Source: Paragonimus skrjabini miyazakii
Taxonomy: Eukaryota > Platyhelminthes > Trematoda > Plagiorchiida > Troglotrematidae
DNA length: 64,000 nt
Reading direction: 5' to 3'
NCBI GenBank assembly: GCA_014338405.1
Contig: JTDE01001346.1
Coordinates: 32,455 to 96,454, forward strand
Positions 50,858 to 61,079 of this stretch are shown here, in pieces (within the stretch, counting starts at the first letter, position 1; each line of letters starts with the position of its first letter). Both the position numbers and the translations under genes were made by a program. The notes below the pieces were generated by a model, which saw nothing but the letters and a program-made list of their open reading frames with translations, was not told where the DNA came from and ran no database searches.

Positions 50858-53800
50858 ATCTAAATTCCCGAAATTCAGTTCGAACTATGTACATTTGGAA
50901 TGTTTCTCTCCAAGTGTGAGAAAATATGTTATTTTTAAAACAAACAGACCAGTCTATTTAAAAACATACCAAACGCATCCGAAGCGTTTGAGACAGATTA
51001 CGAGAAACAGCTAATTAGTTAATGTGTGAAGGATTTCGATTTAATTCAAAGTCATTCCCAACAACCACTGAGGTAGATGGCTTTTCGGTGCACTGTTACC
51101 AACAAAATGGAAAAGCTAGCGGGCACAGCACGCATCTGTCATTGGTCTTGCTTTCTGTTGCGAGATTCCACCAGTCTGTCAATGATAGAAATGCCATCTT
51201 GTTAAGACAGACCATCAATTTTCTGTACTGAGCAAATTTGTTGTAATATTCTGTTCGTAAATATGGGGCGAATAAAATAGCTGACAGAAATTAATGGACA
51301 ATAATCTTCTAGCCACTTACTTCATGTTCAGGCTGGGTAGATACTATTCATCAAGGCCAAGAAGGCCTGACTAAAACTAGGAGATTAGCTGGCAATGCCC
51401 TCGTCACGGAGTCACAAGATAGTGACTGATTGATGTGGGCTATCAGGTCGAGGCTGTTGCGATCACACATGTCACCGGCTGGAAAATCTATCAGACACAA
51501 CATTTAGTCAAAGGTTTTGACTAAGAGGTTACTGTACGTTACAGTTTGCACTCTCTTTTGAGCGATATAGTCTACTCGGTAACACAAATTGTCGCCATAA
51601 ATGAAATGACACTTGGAACTCAATGATGTACATTTCCAACTTTGCGTTATCAGTCGGAATGTTTCTAACTCGACGACGCACGTAAATCTTACTTTGAGCA
51701 GGAATAACCAAGTTGAATATCTTGATAGATAATCTTCATAAAACATGACTCATACAACCGCAGTGATAATACCTAGTGAATTTATCACAAACGTTCAGAT
51801 TAATTTCTTGGTGACCAGCAAAGTTGTCTGGCTACTAAATTAGTTACTTTTTTGGTTAACTACCTACCTTTACTAATGTAACTCAGGTGTTTTCGAGTGA
51901 GACCAAAAGAACTTTTCATACTTATCACTCACAGAAAGTATAACTAACTAGCTACAGTGATTAATTACGCACAAAAGTGATCAATATTTTGAATAAATGC
52001 GCAAAGGAATTGTCAGTAGATTTGCTCTTCAGGAAACCACGATATATTAGTCAAAACGCCATATAAATTACCGGTTCCTTATACTTCGTTTGTATCTTCT
52101 GAATTCAGATAATGATTTTATCCACCCCGGAAGAAATACACACGTTACATCTGAGTTAAAACATACTGGAAGTGTGTTGACATTCATTATATCTGGTATT
52201 TAAAGAAAAATGCCTTGAAGTTCACGCTATGTTCAATTGCTTATTCAATTAAAAATAGATTGTAACTGGTTAGGTCACAGACGCACTGAACTCAAGTTTA
52301 CTACATAAACTCAAAATAAAACATTCGATTATCACAACGTAATATGAATTTAGTGTTACTTACAAAAGGCAATAGCTTATGTTTTCAACAAAACAAAAAT
52401 TTCTGCATTACACAAAATACACAAGCGCAGCTTATGTACAGAAAGACAAAATGCATTATTTGACAAATAAATTTGAGTGAAATGCAGCACATTGTTAGGA
52501 AGAACAACTGACAGTGATTCGGTATAAGATTGGTAACGTTACTATGGTTATCAAAAGCACGTTTAGATGTGACACTATGTTAAGATGTGGAACTGATTCT
52601 TCGCAAACATCACAGCCAAAGCGTGCAACCAGTGAAGACTGCGACCCGGGTGAGTGATCTGATGTGAAAACTCGTGGCACGCAAGGATGATGGGACAAAC
52701 CTGTATATATCAAGATTAGTCTGACTATTGCCACGGTAAATACCAACCGAGTATGAATTTCCAGTGTCAACACAAAAGTTTACTGTGAAATCGTAGGGTG
52801 ACCTAGTCCGCGGTTGCTAATTTGCTCAACAGCACTAATTTTGTCCGAATCAATAAGGTACCGAAATGAATGAGGAGAGCTCGCTTGCAATTCATCAGAT
52901 GGAAGGCTATTGATGCCCCTTGTTCGTATGACTTTTTTATTCCGGTGTAAAACCACAGGGAAACGAGCACGCGAGCAGACATTTTGTGTACAAGATGCAG
53001 ATCTTTCCATTTCAGGTCCATCGTGATTACAATGGTGAGTCAATTTTGTAACATGATTGCTGGTAACGACTGGTTATCGTAATTACAAAGACGGAGATCG
53101 ACTGGTTCAACTGCTAAGTCGCCTCAGAACGTGCGCCCTAGAAACAATGAGTGTGTGTACGGATGACGCATGGTAATCCCAATATGCCTCATTATCTTGT
53201 TATTGCTTCATCTGTTCTGACGAATTTTATTGACTATTAAGTTGAGCTTATGTTGTAATGACCCAGTTAAGCTGATTTGTCTTGCTCTGCTCGATAAGCA
53301 AGAAAATAGATCCTATTTGTAAAAGTTAGGGCCGCACAACAGTATGCGTTTTTAGAGCCTTTATAATACACCAGATATTTCACAGGCGACTAAGAGAAGA
53401 CCTCAGTATTGCTCAAAAACGAATGTCATTTTTAATGCTTTTCATAAAGTGATGATGAAGTTTATCGGTTAGAGTGCTCCAGTCCCTAAAATAAAAAAGA
53501 TCACCAGTGAAGAGACTGTCTTTGTTCTTTCCGGACAATATATTATGTTGGAGGGAACCTTGTATCACCAGAAAACCTACATGCGATCAAACACTGACTA
53601 CTGGCTGACATTTAGCTAACTAGATCAGATGATGAAGAAAAAAGTAATCGTTAATGAATTAGAACTGGTGTCGAAGTTTCAGCAAATGCATTCAGAGGGC
53701 ATCCGTTGTGATAAGTAGGACCTGCTAAAGTTCAAACCCAGTTATTCAAACAACACGTAGCTGTATAACCTAGATGACTCAATTCGCAAGAAGATATAAC

Positions 53801-56040
53801 GCAAGTTCAGAACCAACGGGTAAAAACAACAGGCCTGACTATATTGCATCTTCGTCACCTGCCGATAGTACATAAGGGACTTACTCCATTGAAATGTTAC
53901 ACACGTGCGTGAGATACAAACCCCATTCACCAACTGTTCGTCTTGATCTTGACACAGTTTGATGTTTTGAGAACCTTGGTGCCTTACTGCGTTGAACTGG
54001 ACGGCGTGTTGGTCACATCTGCAGTCACCAATGCCAGGCGGGCCAATAGATAGAGATCTGACGAACCACACTCTCAAAGTCGTGCGGGAGGGGAGTAGGT
54101 ATGAGACTAACATCTTTTTCGGTAAAAAGTACTAGGCTGAGTATACTGCCACCCACTCACTGTCGTACAGGCACTAGAACTAAAAGTTTTGGTTAGGAAA
54201 TCTAGTCGAGCACTTGTCTGGGTCTGGACATCCTGGCAGTATATCAACTCACAAAACACCTGCACATTTAAAACACCTATAGTTATCTACTGTGTCCACA
54301 GTTTGGCAGGCGAGAAGGGGCTACCCTGTCTACTGCATACAGTAGAGTAGTTAAACGAAAACAACCTGTAACTGGTTCACTCTTCTACCCAATTTAGCTT
54401 ATACGCCGCTCCAGATTCCCGTCTCTATAAAAATGCCACTACCGTTTTCACATCGGATATAGTCATACATTTTTGGGTAAGTTTAACCTCTTACCACCCG
54501 GGTGCCGATCGCTCTTCTTCCTTACTTCGGCCTAGAATAGACATCAATATCCTGAAACTTATGGATCAGCAGGTCACCCTCGTATGAGCACTAGACTCGT
54601 TGAACGGCGAAATCTGCCACATTCCAGGGACCATAATTCAGGACAGTAACCAGGTTCTCAAACTGATAGGAACTATACCATTTATTTACTACCGGCCTCC
54701 ATACCCTGTCAAGTTGGAGTAGTTATGGTCGTCAGTGAAATGGCCACAGCTGCATAATAGATCAGAGTTCTGTTAGTGTTTGGCTCTCTGTCATCCGCTT
54801 GGAAGGCTTTGGTAAGACCAACTGTAGATACCAAATCTGGTATTAGACATAACATAACTGCACTTTCCTTTCTGCAAATGAGATCAAATCTCAGGTAGAT
54901 CACGTAGATGTTAGACATAAGTGATGTGGCTGCTGCCGTTCCCACTGGGTCACGTGTTTTATTTCAAATCACGCGTTGAGACTTTGTCACTTGGTTCTTA
55001 TTTTTGCTTACTAACAACCCCAAGGATGGCGGCGGTGGGCGGTTGAAAAATTGGTCAGGCCGTCGAACGTGTGATCGTTAAACTAGCTTAGAATTAATAC
55101 TCAGTCGTTCAAACTATGAAGCTACAAATAGCTTCGAAACCCAAGTCTCACTGACCTCGAACATAACAAATACTATAGTGTGTGTCATTTGGTCTAAACA
55201 ATTATTGGCCCTCAGAGAAACCCCGGAGATTTGGGTGTCAACCGGAACATAAGTCATGACAGTTAATGTAACAAGTTTAGGAGGGATGTCGGTAGGAAAG
55301 TATGCGTAGCCTGACAGCCGGTTGTGACATTCGGCTACTTGAAAAGGCTGTAGAAATGGAAATGGCTTTCGCTTCATGGGACACTAACATTATCTTCAAA
55401 CTCATCGGTACTGATGGCGTACAACTACCAGTAAATCGATCAACAACAGGAACGCCACACTCATTCGTAATAGGTCCAGAAGTTTAGGGCCCAGTGCAAA
55501 ACATTTTGGGGGGTCAGTTTATTTGGTTACATGCCTAAATATTGTTACCGCCACTAACTCTCAGCAAACTAAAGTTGGTAGCCCTTGTGCCTTGGTCAAT
55601 GGTTCTAGACTGGCCAACCATGACAAAAGTCAGCTACCATATTTGGGATCTCAAAAATCACAAGACTATCAGTCCACATGAACCCGGGCCGGCATTGTTT
55701 AAAGTAGATGGGGAGGGGACGTTAGCAGTTACCTTGACTTAGTTGTGCTTACCGTCGTGGACGACAGGGAGCATTAAGCGCTGCTACTGTCGGTAGATTA
55801 TAGTCTGTGAAGCAAGTGACGCTGAAGGCCATTTGAAAGCTATCTTGAGTTTGATGCCTTATTTTCACTTAGACTTCGGTTTCTTTGTTTGTAAGGTGTA
55901 AGCAACTTAATATTGAATGTTTGATTATAAACACCGTCTGTTATAGTGCTTGGGTGCTATCCCTTCCTCTTCTTGATCCCCTATTTGTGATTTAGTTACA
56001 GTCAAACATCGGAACAAACCGCCAATGTATTGGTGTTTCT

Positions 56041-56091
56041 GATGATGGTGATGATGGTAGTGCTGATGACAATGATGATGACCCTCAATTC
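56041..56091 (+). repeat. Imperfect (GAT)n tract
   Basis: A run of gatgatggtgatgatgg-type triplets about 250 bases upstream of the LINE. A similar tract ends that LINE, so this may be the 3' tail of another, unrecognised element just to the left. Confidence 0.6.
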
Positions 56092-56347
56092 CGCTAGCTT
56101 GACATAGTCGTCAGGCTTTCGCATTGCATCAACCTGGATGGCTATGTTGACCAGGGCTTCAGTCCAACCAGGAGCAATCATATGAAAAGCAGACACATTT
56201 ATAGGGTTGTACGTCACAATACTGACCGCATAAGAATGCTTAGGTAGTGAGGCATGATATTATCCATCCACTATGACTTTCTGCTTTTATTCCCCCCAAA
56301 GTCCCTTTGCCTTTTCAGGGCTTTCGGGCAACAATTGTTTTCTGAAG

Positions 56348-56917
56348 CCAAGACAACTGGTAAACGTTAGTGTCCTTAATTTCTAAACTCTCCAAAAAGT
56401 TGATCAGCAAGCTGCTCTGGCAAACATACTGTCATGTCTTCAGCTTGATGTTTGCCGCGTGTCAGACGCGCTAGTCTACGATTGTAGAAACGATATCCAC
56501 TTGGAATCACTTCTGAATAGCTGTCTATTCAAGGCTTCTGCTGAGACCGAAGCTGAATCTCATGTTCAATCTGGACTGAGAATGGCATTGATTATTAAGG
56601 CAGAACAGTGTTTACTCGAATGAATCCTAGTGAACAATCGATTAAGCGCCGTCAGTCTCAATACATCGGCTAAGGTCTGTCAAAGCAACTCAGAAGAACA
56701 TTATATATTCAGTGTGTGGGCATGCGCTCCAACAGATAGTTGTTCGGATGTTATCAAAGAGGCTTTCTACGATGTCTTCGTCGATCTTCCGAAACAGACA
56801 AAACGTTCTGACACCATCGTATCAGCCAGCGAGTTCAGTGCTCAATTTAATCGTCACCCTCCGGAGGAGAAACGGCTGGGAGGTGTTTGGTGTCTGAGCA
56901 AAACGTACCGACGATGT
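56348..56917 (+). pseudogene. LINE endonuclease domain remnant
   Basis: The frame reads PRQLVNVSVLNF, a stop, ANILSCLQLDVCRVSDA, another stop, ILVNNRLSAVSL, then VWACAPTDSCSDVIKEAFYD. These match the start, the catalytic-Glu segment and the later strand of LINE endonucleases. At the SETR position the Glu is Asp (SDA), and the GDMNA motif is degraded (SASEFSAQ). Not functional. Confidence 0.75.
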
Positions 56918-57148
56918 TGACAGACTTTTGCAACCGTGCTCGTTGTATTATCTCTATATTTCGAGCGGCACTGCGTTACATAAAGACTTCTCTGTGCTTC
57001 TCAGTAATGGACACCGCTCGATCATATATAAGTCAGTTACGGATGGGTCCACTCTGTTGAAAACTGCATTTTGGAGAATTTGGATCACACCGTTGTACGT
57101 GCCTGTTTTGTTTTGTCATTTACCTAGAAGTTATACATTTTTAGCTGC

Positions 57149-57759
57149 ATGAGACATAACTGGCATTTGAGCAAAGAGAGTGCGAAGAACGCCTATAAGA
57201 GAGCATTGGTGAACAATTTGCCTAGTTCGAGTCAGGTAAGCGGACTTGACAAACACTGGGGACAAATCGCCGTAGTTATGATGGCGTGCTGTAGAGAGGC
57301 ACGTTCCAAAAGAGCTGTTTGGTTGCGACAGAACTGGAATTCTGTCACGTCAATGAACCACATGAGCAAACGTCGCTCGATTCCACCTGATTCTGAATAT
57401 GACGACGATCGTCGAGAATTTAAACGCAGACCGGCTAACATGTTATATAAGCACTGTAGGCACTACCTAGTCAAATATTCGAGAGAGTGAAAGAAGCCTC
57501 CTTTTCTGGGAACAGCAGAAATCTTCCTTTCCTGATTCGTGATTTTACTGGCTGTCAAGTCCTTATGGGTGAGACCATATGTAGAAATATTAGCTCGCTT
57601 ATCAACAGCCAATCGCGCCGATTTAACAGGAGGGTTAAACACTCTGAAAAACGGTTGAGTTGGCCTCACCCAAACCATGTGGATGACGGGATGACGATTG
57701 GCCGGTTATTGTGTTCCAGACGACCGTTTACCGGAAGCAGAAGTGTCCCTGAAGCTTAA
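57149..57759 (+). pseudogene. LINE linker region remnant
   Basis: Two abutting frames. The first includes LDKHWGQIAVVMMACCREA and RRSIPPDSEYDDDRREFKRR; the second starts KEASFSGNSRNLPFLIRDF and includes ETICRNISSLINS. These correspond to the segment between endonuclease and RT that is also seen at 9.85 kb. One frameshift separates the halves near 57485. Confidence 0.7.
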
Positions 57760-57916
57760 GTTATTGAAAGGTAACAAGGCCATTGAATCAGATCTCTTCA
57801 CCCCATCGCTTTTCAAGGATGGTGAACAGAAGTTGATATAAGAAGTAATAAAACCTCTTCATACGGTTTGGGAAACTGAAGAGGTACTTCGTGATTGATA
57901 ATTATCAACATTAGGT

Positions 57917-58400
57917 CGTGTTTTCAAAACGGGGGCCCGAAGTCTATGTGACAAATATAGAGGAATCAGTTTAGTATCCGTTGTACCTAAGTAACTCACT
58001 GATCTTATATCGCGTCTGATCAGTAAGCTCAGATAAAATCAGGTACGTGAAGAACAAACAGGATCCCGTTATGGTCGAAGGTACACTGATCAGTATTTAA
58101 CGCTTCGACGGATCTTGGAGTATTGGAACTTATGGGTATCCGACGGTTGTTATATTTCTAGATCAAAAGCTACTTTTGGTTTGGTTGCTATTAATATCCT
58201 CTAGAACTGCTTTCTCCTCAAGAAAGTTCCAGGACCCTGTTGATATCACCTTCCTAGTCCTGTCCAGTTTTGTTGTGGACGAAACTCTGGAAAGTACGAT
58301 TGAGGAATTCAGGGAGTGATGTTGAATTTCTTCCTGGCGTCAGGTTGACTGACCTGGAGTATGCCGATGACACTGTTTTACTTAGTTGCTGTGCCATGCT
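57917..58400 (+). pseudogene. LINE reverse transcriptase remnant
   Basis: KYRGISLVSVVPK, stop, LTDLISRLISKLR, stop, NQVREEQTGSRYGRRYTDQ and LTLRRILEYWN cover the fingers motifs. Motif A is lost (ATFGLVAINIL where A-FDSVD is expected). A deletion follows, then LTDLEYADDTVLLS with an intact YADD (58360-58371). The catalytic aspartates of motif C survive but the enzyme does not. Confidence 0.82.
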
Positions 58401-58430
58401 GAACAAGGCGAATTACCAAGCTAATTTGTA

Positions 58431-58924
58431 TTGAACGCACTTCGCACCTTAAAATACAAAGTATTGCTGCAAGATAAAGACTTTCCCACACTTACGACTT
58501 TTATTGTAAGCAACCTGCTTGAACTTGTAGACAGTTTCACATACTTCAGTGGCACTAGCTCGTCAGTCTGTGTTATTTCTGATGAGATATCAACGAGGAT
58601 AGCAAAGATACCAGTTGCCTTTGACAACCTGCGTCATTTATGGTGTCGGAAAGACCTACAGTTACCACTAGAAGGAAGGGCATATAATGCTTGTATGCGT
58701 TCTGTTTGCTCTGTGGCTCGGAAACGCAGTCTGTTCGCAACGAAGTTGCCAATAGAACTTTTGTGTTTGACCATCGTTATCTCCACCAATTAGCCCACAT
58801 CAGGTGCGTTGTTCATGCTAGCAAGGCGGTCGGTCGCCGGCACGTACTCCGGAACGCTCGGGATGGGCCACGTACTCTGCATGCCATTTGGTCGTTTACT
58901 GTGCAGGACATTGTTATTTGTTGA
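58431..58924 (+). pseudogene. LINE reverse transcriptase thumb/C-terminal remnant
   Basis: KYKVLLQDKDFPTLTTFIVS, then LVDSFTYFSGTSSSVC, ISDEISTRIAKIPVAFDNLR and LEGRAYNACMRSV match the region after the YADD box (K-LLQDW, V--FTYLGS, EI--RI-KA---F--LR). A frameshift near 58700 moves the match to a frame reading CGSETQSVRNE and VFDHRYLHQLAHIRC. Confidence 0.78.
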
Positions 58925-59235
58925 GATCATGAGCAGTTGACTGAAACCGCTTGGCGGTCAAGCAACAACGTGGTCACAAAATATAAAGACCCTGACTGCC
59001 CCAGTGAGGAAAGTGTGCTCATTGTTAGCACTCAAACCACTGGCTAACAACGCACTTTGAGATTACAGTTTGCTGCAGTCAATTGTATGCCCCATTCACA
59101 TTATGTCTAGCCCTTTCGGTTGGTTTTCTTTCAACAGTTTTGATCTTAATATCAGTGTCGTCTTCCAGCATGTTCCACGTCACTGTCTGAGTGAGCAGTG
59201 CCCCAATACACAGTCATGTTCATAGCCGTTATTAG

Positions 59236-59280
59236 GTTGATGATAATGATGTTGATGACTGTGTTGACTGTGATGGTGAT
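59236..59280 (+). repeat. Imperfect (TGA)n tail
   Basis: A triplet-rich run (ttgatgataatgatgttgatg...) following the LINE's 3' untranslated part, in the position where many LINEs carry a short simple-repeat tail. Confidence 0.6.
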
Positions 59281-61020
59281 ACTCGTAAGTTTGATGATTC
59301 GCTTGCTCTTTTCTACTCATCAGTAAGCTGCAAAAATGATAGGAGTGTCGGTAACCGCCAAGTAGTTTTCAATTTTTCACAAATTCTCTATGATATTTCA
59401 TTAAGTGGGAGTAGTAAACATGAAGTTGTTTGTCAGGATCAACATTAAAATAGTGAGAAATTCAGTGCAAATTCAACGCTGGACAATTCAAACAAACTAA
59501 CAATGAGATTTCCATTATGTCCGGTCTTATGAATATCTACAATGTAAACCGGAATTCATGAAACCTATATCAAAGTGATTTAATAGAGACCGCAAGAAAA
59601 AGACTTTGGTCACTGGTCACAAAAGTATTCTGTGATTATAACAGTCACTAAGGAACGTTTGGGCTCCAACCATGAAGTAATTTGTGGACGTAGTTAACCA
59701 ATAAAAAGTAATCGTAAGCGCGTTCTGTTCGTTAATTGATGTAGATCTGAAAAACTTTCACCTGGTGTGAAAACGCTTGCTTAATGAAGCATCTTGAGAT
59801 TAGTATGCAACTCTTCAGTGCACAAGCGAACAATCGGACAGAACTAATCGTTTTTAACATATATTCTCTAGCGACATAATAGCTGAACCAGCCCCCATTA
59901 TGTCACTCGAACCTAGTGCAGTTGAGCCAATTAGCAGCCATGAACTAGATCACACTACAGTTTCGCAGTGAACTTATGTGTTGACAATGAAAATTCATAC
60001 TTGGCGACATCTGGAGCGAAGGTCAGACTACTCTTGTTATACACAGTTTCGTCACGCCATCTTTGCGTAACACGAGTTTGTAATTCAGGTCGTTGATCCA
60101 TGTCTTGGAATTCATTGTCACATGCTTTAATTCTGATGTCTGCAGTCCGCTGATTTATTAATTTTGTGTATTTCGACTTACAAGTACTCTGTTGCTGACC
60201 TGTACAACGGTAATTTCCTATTTAAGTGTTTCCCAAAAGTTTTGTTATTGCAGTCCTTCTTTATCTTGGATCAGTTTGAAAATTTGACAGGTGTTATCTT
60301 TTTATTACTTCTTGTTACGGTTGTGAGAGTTTATTTTAGGTGACATGTAATTCTTGCACTGTTTCCCTTCCAAACTTCACCTTCGTGTTATTTCCACTAA
60401 GTAGATACTTATGCGGTTCTCCTGGACCCTCAAAGACTTGAGCCGCTTATGCTGTTACCGTATTCATAGTCGTCGCCCGATGCACATAGTTTGCTATAGA
60501 AATGAACCCTCTGTGGAACAATATTCTCCGTCACAGCCTTGTTGGGATCACAATATTTGTCATGAAACAAACGGTGTAGATCAAATAATTGCACTGTTCA
60601 CTATCAACTTGCGAAAGATTGAAAACTTACTTCCTGTGGCGGCACTCAGCCTAGATCTTCTAACGTTGATTTTATTTAGGACAATGTGAACCTGTGGTTA
60701 ATCTTCAAAAACCTTGTCTTCAATCAAACCAGTAATCTGATTTGATGTTAAAACTCTTCGGTTGAAAACTACCAGGCCAACTTAAACCCTAAACGGTTAC
60801 TAAACTTTCATTCTGTGATGAAATTGGCAATAGGTAATTAATCATTTTACAGACGAAAATTAGTCTAAGTCCGTGGTACACACACCACACCGACACAATA
60901 GGGGTAATACGTCGTGGCGTATACAACATTGAACTACATGGCCTTTACTTCGAGATAATTCCCAGTTCAGTACGTGAATGCTTTCCTCGTAAATACCGTT
61001 GTCATAAAAGTGTGACTCAC

Positions 61021-61079
61021 CTTCACAAAATAATAACCGCCAGTCTCGACGCTTGATCGCAACCCCTTTGCTTCTATTT
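61021..61079 (-). CDS. rgs3: RGS3-like gene, first recognised C2 exon
   Basis: This 59-nt exon encodes (E)IEAKGLRSSVETGGYYFVK. Joined to the next exon it gives YYFVKVDVLPD. Vertebrate RGS3 reads VEARGL...NSYVKMSILPD with the same number of residues and no gap, so the C2 strands 1-2 align. The acceptor is aaatttctttcag|AA and the donor AAG|GTGAGT, both excellent. It enters in phase 1 and leaves in phase 0. A longer open frame extends upstream of the acceptor, but the splice site and the homology start favour the short form. Confidence 0.78.

Larger units (their letters stand above)
56348..59280 (+). mobile_element. Non-LTR retrotransposon (LINE), near-complete order but heavily decayed
   Basis: In order on the plus strand are an apurinic-type endonuclease region (56348-56917), a linker (57149-57759), reverse transcriptase (57917-58400), an RT thumb region (58431-58924) and a triplet-rich tail (59236-59280). 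All are broken by stops, frameshifts and deletions. The family is that of common flatworm LINEs with an RGISL...LEYADD reverse transcriptase; I do not assign CR1 or RTE clade. It inserted in a host intron in antisense. Confidence 0.85.
50011..61020 (-). other. Large intron of the RGS3-like gene (about 11 kb)
   Basis: It begins GTGAGT at 61020 and ends aaacag at 50011. It holds a hammerhead SINE (50.65-50.86 kb) and a decayed LINE (56.35-59.28 kb). In 51-56 kb and 59.3-61.0 kb I see no supported exon; several open frames near 52.5-56 kb on both strands are unassigned. Confidence 0.65.

Noticed and set aside
52495..52773. Minus-strand frame after a good acceptor (tatatacag)
   Set aside because: No convincing donor gives the phase 0 to 0 needed between the neighbouring RGS3-like exons, and there is no homology.
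53742..54113. 123-codon minus-strand open frame (contains QNIKLCQDQDEQLVNG)
   Set aside because: Reads somewhat protein-like and could be part of an unknown repeat, but I recognise no domain and cannot place it in the host gene.
55302..55742. Two plus-strand open frames of 61 and 66 codons
   Set aside because: No motif, separate frames, and the opposite strand is equally open.
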